A stretch of DNA of 64,000 nucleotides from Valencia hispanica. Its lineage: Eukaryota > Chordata > Actinopteri > Cyprinodontiformes > Valenciidae. The first letter of the stretch is position 1; each line of letters starts with the position of its first letter. The stretch is taken from positions 4,221,501 through 4,285,500 of the forward strand of contig OY747705.1 in the NCBI GenBank assembly GCA_963556495.2, in the 5' to 3' direction. Below the pieces are notes generated by a model. That model was given only the letters and a program-made list of their open reading frames with translations. It ran no database searches and was not told the DNA's origin. Below, piece by piece: positions 35,301 to 45,945 of the stretch. The translations under genes and the position numbers were made by a program.

Positions 35301-38300
35301 ATCCACTGGGACAGGTGGTGGTCCTCTATCCACTGGGACAGGTGGTGGTCCTCTATCCACTGGGACAGGTGGTGGTCCACTATCCACTGGGACAGCTATC
35401 CACTGGGACAGGTGGTGGTCCACTATCCACTGGGACAGGTGGTGGCCAACTGTCCACTGGGACAGGTGGTGGTCCACTATCCACTGGGACAGGTGGTGGT
35501 CCTCTATCCACTGGGACAGGTGGTTGTCCACTGTCCACTGGGACAGGTGGTGGTCCACTATCCACTGGGACAGGTGGTGGTCCTCTATCCACTGGGACAG
35601 GTGGTGGTCCTCTATCCACTGGGACAGGTGGTGGTCCACTATCCACTGGGACAGGTGGTGGTCCTCTATCCACTGGGACAGGTGGTGGTCCACTATCCAC
35701 TGGGACAGGTGGTGGTCCTCTATCCACTGGGACAGGTGGTGGTCCTCTATCCACTGGGACAGGTGGTGGTCCACTATCCACTGGGACAGGTGGTGGTCCA
35801 CTATCCACTGGGACAGGTGGTGGTCCACTATCCACTGGGACAGGTGGTGGTCCACTATCCACTGGGACAGGTGGTGGTCCACTATCCACTGGGACAGGTG
35901 GTGGTCCTCTATCCACTGGGACAGGTGGTGGTCCTCTATCCACTGGGACAGGTGGTGGTCCTCTATCCACTGGGACAGGTGGTGGTCCACTATCCACTGG
36001 GACAGGTGGTGGTCCACTATCCACTGGGACAGGTGGTGGTCCTCTATCCACTGGGACAGGGGGTGGTCCTCTATCCACTGGGACAGGTGGTGGTCCTCTA
36101 TCCACTGGGACAGGTGGTGGTCCACTATCCACTGGGACAGGTGGTGGTCCACAGTCCACTGGGACAGGTGGTGGTCCTCTATCCACTGGGACAGGTGGTG
36201 GTCCACAGTCCACTGGGACAGGTGGTGGTCCTCTATCCACTGGGACAGGTGGTGGTCCTCTATCCACTGGGACAGGGGGTGGTCCTCTATCCACTGGGAC
36301 AGGTGGTGGTCCTCTATCCACTGGGACAGGTGGTGGTCCACTATCCACTGGGACAGGTGGTGGTCCTCTATCCACTGGGACAGGTGGTGGTCCACTATCC
36401 ACTGGGACAGGTGGTGGTCCACAGTCCACTGGGACAGGTGGTGGTCCTCTATCCACTGGGACAGGTGGTGGTCCACAGTCCACTGGGACAGGTGGTGGTC
36501 CTCTATCCACTGGGACAGGTGGTGGTCCACTATCCACTGGGACAGGTGGTGGTCCTCTATCCACTGGGACAGGTGGTGGTCCACTGTCCACTGGGACAGG
36601 TGGTGGTCCACTATCCACTGGGACAGGTGGTGGTCCTCTATCCACTGGGACAGGTGGTGGTCCACTATCCACTGGGACAGGTGGTGGTCCACTGTCCACT
36701 GGGACAGGTGGTGGTCCACTATCCACTGGGACAGGTGGTGGTCCACTATCCACTGGGACAGCTGGTGGTCCTCTATCCACTGGGACAGGTGGTGGTCCTC
36801 TATCCACTGGGACAGGTGGTGGTCCACTATCCACTGGGACAGGTGGTGGTCCACTATCCACTGGGACAGGTGGTGGTCCACTATCCACTGGGACAGGTGG
36901 TGGTCCTCTATCCACTGGGACAGGGGATGGTCCACTATCCACTGGGACAGGTGGTGGTCCACTATCCACTGGGACAGGTGGTGGTCCACTATCCACTGGG
37001 ACAGGTGGTGGTCCACTATCCACTGGGACAGGTGGTGGTCCTCTATCCACTGGGACAGGTGGTGGTCCACTATCCACTGGGACAGGTGGTGGTCCTCTAT
37101 CCACTGGGACAGGTGGTGGTCCACTATCCACTGGGACAGGTGGTGGTCCTCTATCCACTGGGACAGGTGGTGGTCCACTATCCACTGGGACAGGTGGTGG
37201 TCCTCTATCCACTGGGACAGGTGGTGGTCCACTATCCACTGGGACAGGTGGTGGTCCACAGTCCACTGGGACAGGTGGTGGTCCTCTATCCACTGGGACA
37301 GGTGGTGGTCCACAGTCCACTGGGACAGGTGGTGGTCCTCTATCCACTGGGACAGGTGGTGGTCCTCTATCCACTGGGACAGGGGGTGGTCCTCTATCCA
37401 CTGGGACAGGTGGTGGTCCTCTATCCACTGGGACAGGTGGTGGTCCACTATCCACTGGGACAGGTGGTGGTCCTCTATCCACTGGGACAGGTGGTGGTCC
37501 ACTATCCACTGGGACAGGTGGTGGTCCACTATCCACTGGGACAGGTGGTGGTCCTCTATCCACTGGGACAGGTGGTGGTCCACAGTCCACTGGGACAGGT
37601 GGTGGTCCTCTATCCACTGGGACAGGTGGTGGTCCACTATCCACTGGGACAGGTGGTGGTCCTCTATCCACTGGGACAGGTGGTGGTCCTCTATCCACTG
37701 GGACAGGTGGTGGTCCACTGTCCACTGGGACAGGTGGTGGTCCACTATCCACTGGGACAGGTGGTGGTCCTCTATCCACTGGGACAGGTGGTGGTCCTCT
37801 ATCCACTGGGACAGGTGGTGGTCCACTATCCACTGGGACAGGTGGTGGTCCTCTATCCACTGGTCCTCTATCCACTGGGACAGGTGGTGGTCCACTATCC
37901 ACTGGGACAGGTGGTGGTCCTCTATCCACTGGGACAGGTGGTGGTCCTCTATCCACTGGTCCACTATCCACTGGGACAGGTGGTGGTCCACTATCCACTG
38001 GGACAGGTGGTGGTCCACTGTCCACTGGGACAGGTGGTGGTCCACTATCCACTGGGACAGGTGGTGGTCCTCTATCCACTGGGACAGGTGGTGGTCCACA
38101 GTCCACTGGGACAGGTGGTGGTCCTCTATCCACTGGGACAGGTGGTGGTCCACAGTCCACTGGGACAGGTGGTGGTCCTCTATCCACTGGGACAGGTGGT
38201 GGTCCACTATCCACTGGGACAGGTGGTGGTCCTCTATCCACTGGGACAGGTGGTGGTCCTCTATCCACTGGGACAGGTGGTGGTCCACTATCCACTGGGA

Positions 38301-38797
38301 CAGGTGGTGGTCCTCTATCCACTGGGACAGGTGGTGGTCCTCTATCCACTGGTCCACTATCCACTGGGACAGGTGGTGGTCCACTATCCACTGGGACAGG
38401 TGGTGGTCCACTGTCCACTGGGACAGGTGGTGGTCCACTGTCCACTGGGACAGGTGGTGGTCCACTATCCACTGGGACAGCTGGTGGTCCTCTATCCACT
38501 GGGACAGGTGGTGGTCCTCTATCCACTGGGACAGGTGGTGGTCCTCTATCCACTGGGACAGGTGGTGGTCCACTATCCACTGGGACAGGTGGTGGTCCAC
38601 TATCCACTGGGACAGGTGGTGGTCCTCTATCCACTGGGACAGGGGATGGTCCACTATCCACTGGGACAGGTGGTGGTCCTCTATCCACTGGGACAGGTGG
38701 TGGTCCACTATCCACTGGGACAGCTGGTGGTCCACAGTCCACTGGGACAGCTGGTGGTCCTCTATCCACTGGGACAGGGGATGGTCCACTGCTGACA
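29314..38797. repeat. Giant intronic minisatellite, about 350 units of 27 bp
   Basis: A 9.5-kb tandem array lies between the RhoGEF exons at 26081 and 41102. Each 27-bp unit has a core CTGGGACAGGTGGTGG followed by an 11-base spacer. The spacer has four main forms, distinguished by CCTCTATCC, CCACTATCC, CCACAGTCC or CCACTGTCC. Rarer variants replace ACAGGTGG by ACAGGGGG, ACAGCTGG or ACAGGGGATGG. A few units are shortened to 15 bp (near 37860, 37960, 38350). A disturbed stretch at 32607-32745 has units of roughly 20-25 bp. Because 27 is a multiple of three and the unit has almost no stop codons, reading frames of 1,000-3,170 codons appear in five of six frames (for example PLGQVVVLY or PPPVPVDRG repeats). 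I treat these as artefacts. Confidence 0.97.
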
Positions 38798-41101
38798 GCT
38801 CCAGCTTGTAATCCTTAATTCTGCTGTTCTGCTGAGAAACGAGTTAATGTGCCTGTTTGTTCATGCAATAACTGAAATGCACTACAGTGTGAACAGTCTC
38901 TGGTCCTACATGCACTGAAGAAGACATGACATCACATGCAGCACATTGTGTTTAGGGAAATGAATATGGATGCTCCACATGTGACGTGTCTACATTGGTT
39001 CAGAAGCTGCTCTCAGAGTTGTTTAAAGTATAAAGAAATTTCATACATTGATTTGGCCACTTCCCGCCTTTTCCAGAGCAACACTGAGAAACTGTCACAC
39101 TCCAGTGACATAAAACTTGGATCAAAATGCAACCTTCTGGCTTAGGTTGTTGTATCTGGTCTGATTTGTGCTGTTCTAACTGTTGGAACGCAGATTCACT
39201 GAGTTGAAATAAGCAAAGTTTCTTCAGAAGAAGCAGTGAAGGCTTCGCTTGTGTTGCTCACCCCTCAGACTAGATTTGAGACTGTTCTACAGCTCACTGA
39301 CAGAAGTTGTGTGCACAAAGCAGTTTGCATCACTCGAACCTGCCAACCACTCATTTCTAAAACATTATATAGTATTTAGCAATCAGTGTTTAATCAATGT
39401 AGATATCTTGCTGCTCTGACGTCTGTCACCCAAGATCTGACACAGATCTATCCAGAACCATTATGGTAGAAAAACATGCTTGTTTTATTTAACTTGACCT
39501 ACTGTCCTGGTTGTGTAGTAGTCAAAATTTGGTCATAAAAAAGGTTTTCCATCCAGGCCCTACGTGCAGAAGAATGTTATTATTGGCATGTTGCATCACA
39601 CCATCATTAGGCGAGTATGGATAAAGACATTGACCAAGCGCATGAACTTGGCAGCGGCATCTCAGCTGCTCCAGCTAAAAACTGTCCGTCCCACTTCTAA
39701 CGGATCTACTGTAAGCATCCAAGTCCAGGACTCTGGCTGAGCAGCAAAGTGTTTTCTGAATAAACATGTCCACCTCCAGGACCCAATCATCCCTCATTGC
39801 AACCCACAAGAAGGATCTTCATTTTTCTTTTTGTGTTGTTGTTTTGTTTTGTTCGCTTCATTTTGAAACTTTTGTAGTCAAACTTAGTATGGACAGTGGC
39901 AACATTTCAATATTCCCATATACCTCACTCAGTATATTTTTGAAGAATAAGCCAATATGAATTTTGAATTTACAATTAAGCTGAATTCATTCATGTTTGC
40001 ATTTAATTACATTTGAATTTGTGTTGAAGACAATTCCTCATGTCGGACTAGGTGAATTGGTGCTGGGGGGGGGGGGCGCTGTAGAGTAATTTTTCTGTTA
40101 AGAACAGCCGACACAACAAATCGCCACTGGCATAGGATTCACAGTTTTATTTTAATGTAAAGTATTAGCATACCTTCACCATTTTATATTTCTTTATTTA
40201 CCATTTACAATTATATATGTTACTTACATTTATAAGTTGTTATTTAACACAATTAGCCTCTTAGAGAGCGCCACAGAGGGTGAATGTAGTAATCAGAATT
40301 TGATCATAAAGCTTGTCACAAAAAAGGCTTTCCATCCAGGCCTACATGCAGAAAAACATGTTCTCTGACCAGATAAGGTCGGGTCGAGTTGACCCAGCCA
40401 AGAAGTTTCTTTGCTGGAAAACCCAGTAAATAAATGGTTCTTGGAACAACAGTAGGCTGATGGTAGTAGTACCAAGCCGGATGTTTCCCATCAGGACAGT
40501 GGTGACGCACAAACACTGTTTAAATTCTGTGTGCTGATGATAGTGGAGAGAGGCTTGGGGAATCGGTGAAGAACAGCAGACCGGTATCCTCGATGCCTTT
40601 TCCAGCTTAGAGAACGTATGAACCTTTGTCAATAAACACTAGCAAAAGGCTGCATTCCAGAACTCAAGCTGTGTTGACTGGGTAATAATTCTCATTACTA
40701 TTTTGCATGTGCAATTCAAGCTACAGTTGTTACTTACACTAAGAAATTTGAATGAATTAAATATTCCCATTACACTCACACTGGTGTAAAACAGATCAGT
40801 TGAAGCTTCTCTATATGGCTAAAATGTCCATTATCATGGGCTGCAGTCTGACTAGCTGCTCGTCTTCGCTTTAGTTTCTGTGTGAGTTTGTTCTGCTGAT
40901 TCCTTTTCTTTTTACTTCTAACTCCAGTTACAGCACCAACTACAGCCAACTTTCTCACCTTCGCCGCTTTTCAATATATTTGAAACTCTCCCTTCAAATG
41001 CACAGCAATGCTACCTTTTTCAAGCACTCTCCCCCTTCAGTGGTAAAACTTGTTTGTGAATCTTTTTTTAAAGTGATTTTGTCTGTTGGCTTTGTCGTCA
41101 G
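38798..41101. other. Intron to the right of the minisatellite
   Basis: No gene. A pair of diverged direct repeats occurs at 39516-39573 and 40287-40362 (TTTTCCATCCAGGC, TGCAGAA). A 12-base G run lies at 40066-40077. Confidence 0.5.
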
Positions 41102-41211
41102 GCTGGACCCAGAGACGTCTCCTCTCCATGGACACGGAGGACTTTGAGACGATTCCGTCCAGTGGAGAGGAATCATCGAACTCTTCTGAGGACGAAGCCA
41201 ACAATAAGAAC
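41102..41211 (+). CDS. Exon f: acidic Ser/Glu stretch, MCF2/MCF2L-family RhoGEF
   Basis: A 110-nt exon that enters in phase 1 and leaves in phase 0 (AAGAAC|GTATGT). It encodes GWTQRRLLSMDTEDFETIP and then SSGEESSNSSEDEANNKN. As I recall, MCF2L has GWSKTSHSLEAPEDDGGWSS and then an acidic Asn/Ser/Asp run at the same place, just before its SH3 domain. The Ser-Glu-Glu repeats are good casein kinase 2 candidates (inference). The acceptor is TTGTCGTCAG, somewhat weak in pyrimidines. Confidence 0.75.
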
Positions 41212-42210
41212 GTATGTGGCTTTTGACTGGCTCAATATTCTTTGTAGTGTCATGAAATGTGAACAGTTACAGGGTGAAAATATTTTCATTCCAAATGTAA
41301 CTTCATAGAACTTTGTGAAAAATTGTTGCTCAAAGTGACCATTTCTGGACCTGTTGAAACAAGATGGCTTGTGCATAAATCAACACATTTTCTCAGTCAG
41401 TCACCATCATCCTTCAGCTTCTTCTCATCTTTTCAAAATCCACGTTCAACCTCCTGAATTTGGACCCGTCTACAGCTTCATTATTTCTCCTAGACTTATG
41501 TCTTCCTAGCAGAAGACACTGACCATTTGACATTTAAGAATGAGGGAGGAATGAAGGGGGTGAGGGGATTTTACCTGCATATATCTTGTGCAGGAGTCTG
41601 AAACGTGCAGCTCTGGAGCAACATGTGGCTCTTTAGACCCTCCGCTGTGGCTCTTAATAACTTTTCATAAATGTGCTCAACAACTGAGCAATTTTTCAAA
41701 ATGTAAAGGTAATTAAAAATGCCAACTTTAACTGTTTTTACAAGTTGCTTTCATATATATGCATAACATTTCTGCAAAGAATGACACCAATAGTGTTAGA
41801 AATATTCTTTTTTATGAAGTAATTTTTCTTGTATTTTGGTTGCAAACTACAGGCTTTTTTGACCAAAGTTTCAATAAATGTGAAACCTTCCATTAAAGAA
41901 AATGTATTACTGTAATTCCCTTTATGTAAAGGTTTGGTGATTTTGTATATTATTAAAACCTAAAAACAAAAGTACAATTATTTCATTTGAAAGTCAGAAA
42001 ATGTTCCATTGCAGATATTGTAAACAAAATCATTTCTCTTCTGATTCACACTAGAAAGCTACACAATTTGCTTTACTGGGCACGGCAGTGGCCAACACTT
42101 ATTTAAAGTATTCAGAGATTTAATGGGTCAGCTTCACTTTTGAAATGTGGCAGAAAATCAAGAGTTTCTGGTTTCTGCAATGATTTGCTTAAAGTCATCT
42201 GTTCCTGCAG

Positions 42211-42302
42211 GGTGACAGCAGCCGGTACCGGGTGCAGCTGACTTACGCCGCATGTGAAGCAAAGGACCTGCAGTTTCTGGAGGAAGCAGAGAATGGCAAC
42301 TG
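42211..42302 (+). CDS. Exon g: first half of a shortened SH3-like domain, MCF2/MCF2L-family RhoGEF
   Basis: A 92-nt exon in phase 0 in, phase 2 out, with acceptor GTTCCTGCAG and donor AACTG|GTACGT. It encodes RYRVQLTYAACEAKDLQF then LEEAENGN and the first two bases of a Trp codon. The position matches the SH3 domain of MCF2L. The usual ALYDY strand is poorly kept (VQLTYAA), DLQF fits the RT-loop end, and the following G-D-x-V strand of a normal SH3 is absent. Intron retention would add about a dozen codons before a TAG, a possible alternative end. Confidence 0.72.
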
Positions 42303-43319
42303 GTACGTTTTCTCTGTTTTCTTGAATGCAAAAGTGTAGAGGATGGAAGTGGTGTTTATATTTTCTAAATATTTAGTTTTCAATACAAAGCATTAATAAA
42401 AGAGTGTCAGTCAGAGCTGCACGTTCTTGCAATTATGTAATTAACTCTAGGTTTTTATAATCTATATTTTCCTTTTCTGAGTTTTTGCTTTAGTGCACCC
42501 TTCAGTAATGGGCGCCCTAGCCAACTGCCCATGAGCCCAATGCTAAAAACCGGCCCTGGATCGATTGATTTATTGCCTGTATTCTTTGTGCCACAAATAC
42601 TTATTTGTCTCATTTATTTTTTAGTCAATAATTGTATGGCTTGTATATAATGTGTATCAAACCATTCTTTTCTTTGCTAGTGAACAAACTTCCAAAGTCA
42701 GCAGCAGATCACTTCCAACACTTTCATACATACACTAATTCTGAAAACATAGAAACACAAACAGTGTCTGTGCTGCCATGAACTGACGGCGCATACAATT
42801 CTAAATTATACAAAACATTATTCTTGTTTATCTGAAATACATTTAAATCTTTTTATTGTTAAAGATTCTGGGTGTTTTAAAATAGATCAGTTAATACCAC
42901 TTTATTAGAATCATTTTTTTTACTATAGTACACTGTTTGCTGGTAAGGCAATATTTGGCCATATCACCAAACAGTATTTACATGATTAACAACTATAAAC
43001 CAACAAAATGTTGAAGCTAAGCCACGCCTTCTTGTTTCGGCTGACTCCCTGAAAGCCTTTCACTAAACTGAGGATGTTTTTTTGTTTTTGTTTTCTAAAA
43101 CAGATTTTAGAAACACGTGTGTCCACACTGGACTGTTTCCACAAATGTTTCTATCCACACCGAAACACAGAACAGCCCAAAATGCTGTTTTTACCCTCCT
43201 CCAAACCCGTAGGGGGCGCTGGTTCTCACCAAAAGTGCTCTTCTATGGTGTGTTCAAATTCAGGGTCTGCATCCTCCGAAGGACCTGGAAGACAGGAAGT
43301 GAGTGGCTGTGAAGTTGTT

Positions 43320-44620
43320 TTTTTTTGGTTTTGGTTTTTTCCCACAAATTTCTTTATTGACATTTTCAAGCCATATCACAAAACCAAAAGGCATCTCAAA
43401 TTATCACAGAAAAAAAAACTGGAAAGTAGTCCAAGCAGCAAAACACACTCATCGTACAAATGTATAAAATAGAACACACAGAAGAAAAAAACGAGAAGAA
43501 AAAAATAAAGAGGGCAAGAAAGAAGGCATTAATTCAAATAAACTAATAAGCAGTTCAACAGTTTTATGGCATTTTTGCTTTAAATAATTTGAAGGGACCT
43601 ACATATTAATTTAAATTCATTTTTTAAAAATAAAAAATGTGGGTTCAGTTTCAAAAATCAACATTTATGAATAAAGAATTTTCCTAAAATGATTACATTA
43701 TTAACTAGGAATTGAATATGTTTATCTTTATTTACCAATCCAAATTGAATATTATCATATGTCAATAAAGGAATATTGCTTTTCGTTGAGAGCCAATTAT
43801 AAAAATGTTTACCAAATCATAAAAAGCATGTTTCTGGGTTTCAATATCATTTTTGCATAAAAGGCATAAATTGTCTTGTATGTTAAATCTGATACGTAAA
43901 AATTATTTAGCTGGATATATATCATTCATTGTTTTAAAATGAATCTCTTTCATTTTGGGCAGTAAGGGATAAGAAAGAAAACATGATCTAATTATATTTA
44001 TGTCCTTTTTTAGGAAGGTCGGGGAGATCATTTTCCTTCTAACAGGAAGAGGAAATAATTTATCTGACACGGTTGCTCTTAATGTTGAATTATTACATTT
44101 AGGGTCTGTGAAACAAACATTATTTATGAACAAATTTGGAAGCTTTGGAATAATTGAAGAATATTGTAAACTTTCTCTGATCAACCTAATTACAATTGGG
44201 GAAATGGCATTGAGAACTCTAGAGTACTCCGTTAAAGTACAATCCAAATTATATGTGTTTGTGAAGACAGTGTGATCAAGAAACAAACCATTACTATCCA
44301 TCAGATGGACAATGGCCCAAACACCTTTTTTCATCCAACTTTTATAAAAGATAGATTTCTGTTTATAAAAAGACAAACCTGTTATTCTATATTGTTGAAG
44401 TGTGTGGGCTAAAATTGTGAGTATGGATCATTTTCCAGTAGAGTAAGACCTGTTTATGATATTCTGAAAGTTTAATTGGCAACTTAAGGGGATGAAAATC
44501 ACATTTTATAAGAAAGTCTATACCACCAATCCTTTGAAAAAGAAATGAAGGAATAGAAAACCAGATTAAATGTTTGTTTTTTACAAACTTTTTAAGCCAC
44601 TGCAATTTTTGTCATCGTCA
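43320..44620 (-). mobile_element. L1-Tx1-type LINE, 3' fragment
   Basis: The - strand encodes the region after the reverse-transcriptase palm: IPSFLFQRIGGIDFLIKCDF, LSEYHKQVLLYWKMIHTHNF (44605-44387), then KSIFYKSWMKKGVWAIVHLM and MKEIHFKTMNDIYP (44376-43903). These are typical of fish L1-Tx1 elements. The 3' end lies at 43320 with an A-rich tail (T-rich on the + strand). The 5' part is missing and the frame is interrupted near 44380. Confidence 0.72.
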
Positions 44621-44769
44621 AGTCCACCTCGTCAGACTGTTTCTCGTCATCAGGCTTGTTTTTAGCTTGTTGCTGAAGCTTACTCGGAGTGGTCGGTGGG
44701 GCCCCACGTTTGCTTCCACTCACGAACTTTTCACTCGCCATTTCCACGCAGTAATCGTGATGTACAAGC

Positions 44770-45602
44770 CATGCGGGGGACACAGCACACATGTGGAAGA
44801 AGGTGCTCTGGTCAGATGAGACCAAAATGGAACTTTTTGGCCAAAAAGCAAAACGCTATGTGTGGCGGAAAACTAACACTGCACATCACTCTGAACACAC
44901 CATCCCCACTGTCAAATATGGTGGTGGCAGCATCATGCTCTGGGGGTGCTTCTCTTCAGCAGGGACAGGGAAGCTGGTCAAAGTTGATGGGAAGATGGAT
45001 GGAGCCAAATACAGGGCAATCTTGGAAGAAAACCTCTTGGAGTCTGCAAAAGACTTGAGACTGGGGCGGAGGTTCACCTTCCAGCAGGACAACGACCCTA
45101 AACATAAAGCCAGGGCAACAATGGAATGGTTTAAAACAAAACATATCCATGTGTTAGAATGGCCCAGTCAAAGTCCAGATCTAAATCCAATCGAGAATCT
45201 GTGGCAAGATCTGAAAACTGCTGTTCACAAACGCTGTCCATCTAATCTGACTGAGCTGGAGCTGTTTGCAAAGAAGAATGGGCAAGAATTTCAGTCTGTA
45301 GATGTGCAAAGCTGGTAGAGACATACCCTAAAAGACTGGCAGCTGGAAGTGCAGCAAAAGGTGGTTCTACAAAGTATTGACTCAGGGGGCTGAATAATTA
45401 CACACACCCCACTTTTCAGTTATTTATTTGTAAAAAAATGTTTGGAATCATGTATGATTTTCGTTCCACTTCTCACGTGTACACCACTTTGTTTTGGTCT
45501 TTCACGTGGAATTCCAATAAAATTGATTCATGTTTGTGGCTGTAATGTGACAAAATGTGGAAAAGTTCAAGGGGGCCGAATACTTTTGCAAGCCACTGTA
45601 TT
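44770..45602 (+). mobile_element. Tc1-like transposon, 5'-truncated
   Basis: A 175-codon frame (44791-45318) encodes the catalytic domain with all three acidic residues in place: [26 protein letters not shown] and [15 protein letters not shown]. The DNA-binding N-terminus is missing and the C-terminus is frameshifted after LFAKKN. The right end at 45602 is a Tc1 terminus (ACTTTTGCAAGCCACTGTA). The left inverted repeat is absent. It is nested in the segment bounded by repeats at 43247 and 45945. Confidence 0.85.
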
Positions 45603-45945
45603 TAAAATATTATACCTATGCGAAGAACAAAGTCCTAACAACTCAACCGCTTTAAGATTTAACTTTTGTCCCACCAGATTTTAAAACTGTACTCCTCTCT
45701 CGCTTTGTCTCCCACATCATCCGCCGGAACAAACATCTCCTGTTTGGTCTGCAATGAATCTTGGGAGAGAGTCGGCTGCGATGGCTACATCAGACCCATC
45801 TTTTAAATCTGTGAAAAGGAAGGAAAAGTGTTGGGCTCCATTTGGAAGAGACTTCAAATTTAGACAGTCTTTGTGACATCACTGTGACACAATCAACCTT
45901 TAAATGAGGCCTTCGAAGGATGCAGCACCTGAATTCGGACACACC

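Larger units (their letters stand above)
43247..45945. other. Segment between inverted copies of a DNA-transposon end, holding nested insertions
   Basis: GGTGTGTTCAAATTCAGG ... GCATCCTCCGAAGG (43247-43283) recurs inverted as CCTTCGAAGGATGCAGCACC ... CGGACACACC (45911-45945). The L1-Tx1 and Tc1 fragments lie inside. The simplest reading is a non-autonomous DNA transposon into which both later inserted. Confidence 0.45.

Noticed and set aside
29186..38818. Giant repetitive proteins (GGGPLSTGT, WDRWWSSIH, PPPVPVDRG, DHHLSQWIE repeats)
   Set aside because: They are translations of the 27-bp minisatellite in different frames, open on both strands at once, and lie inside an intron. There is no flanking coding sequence or splice support.
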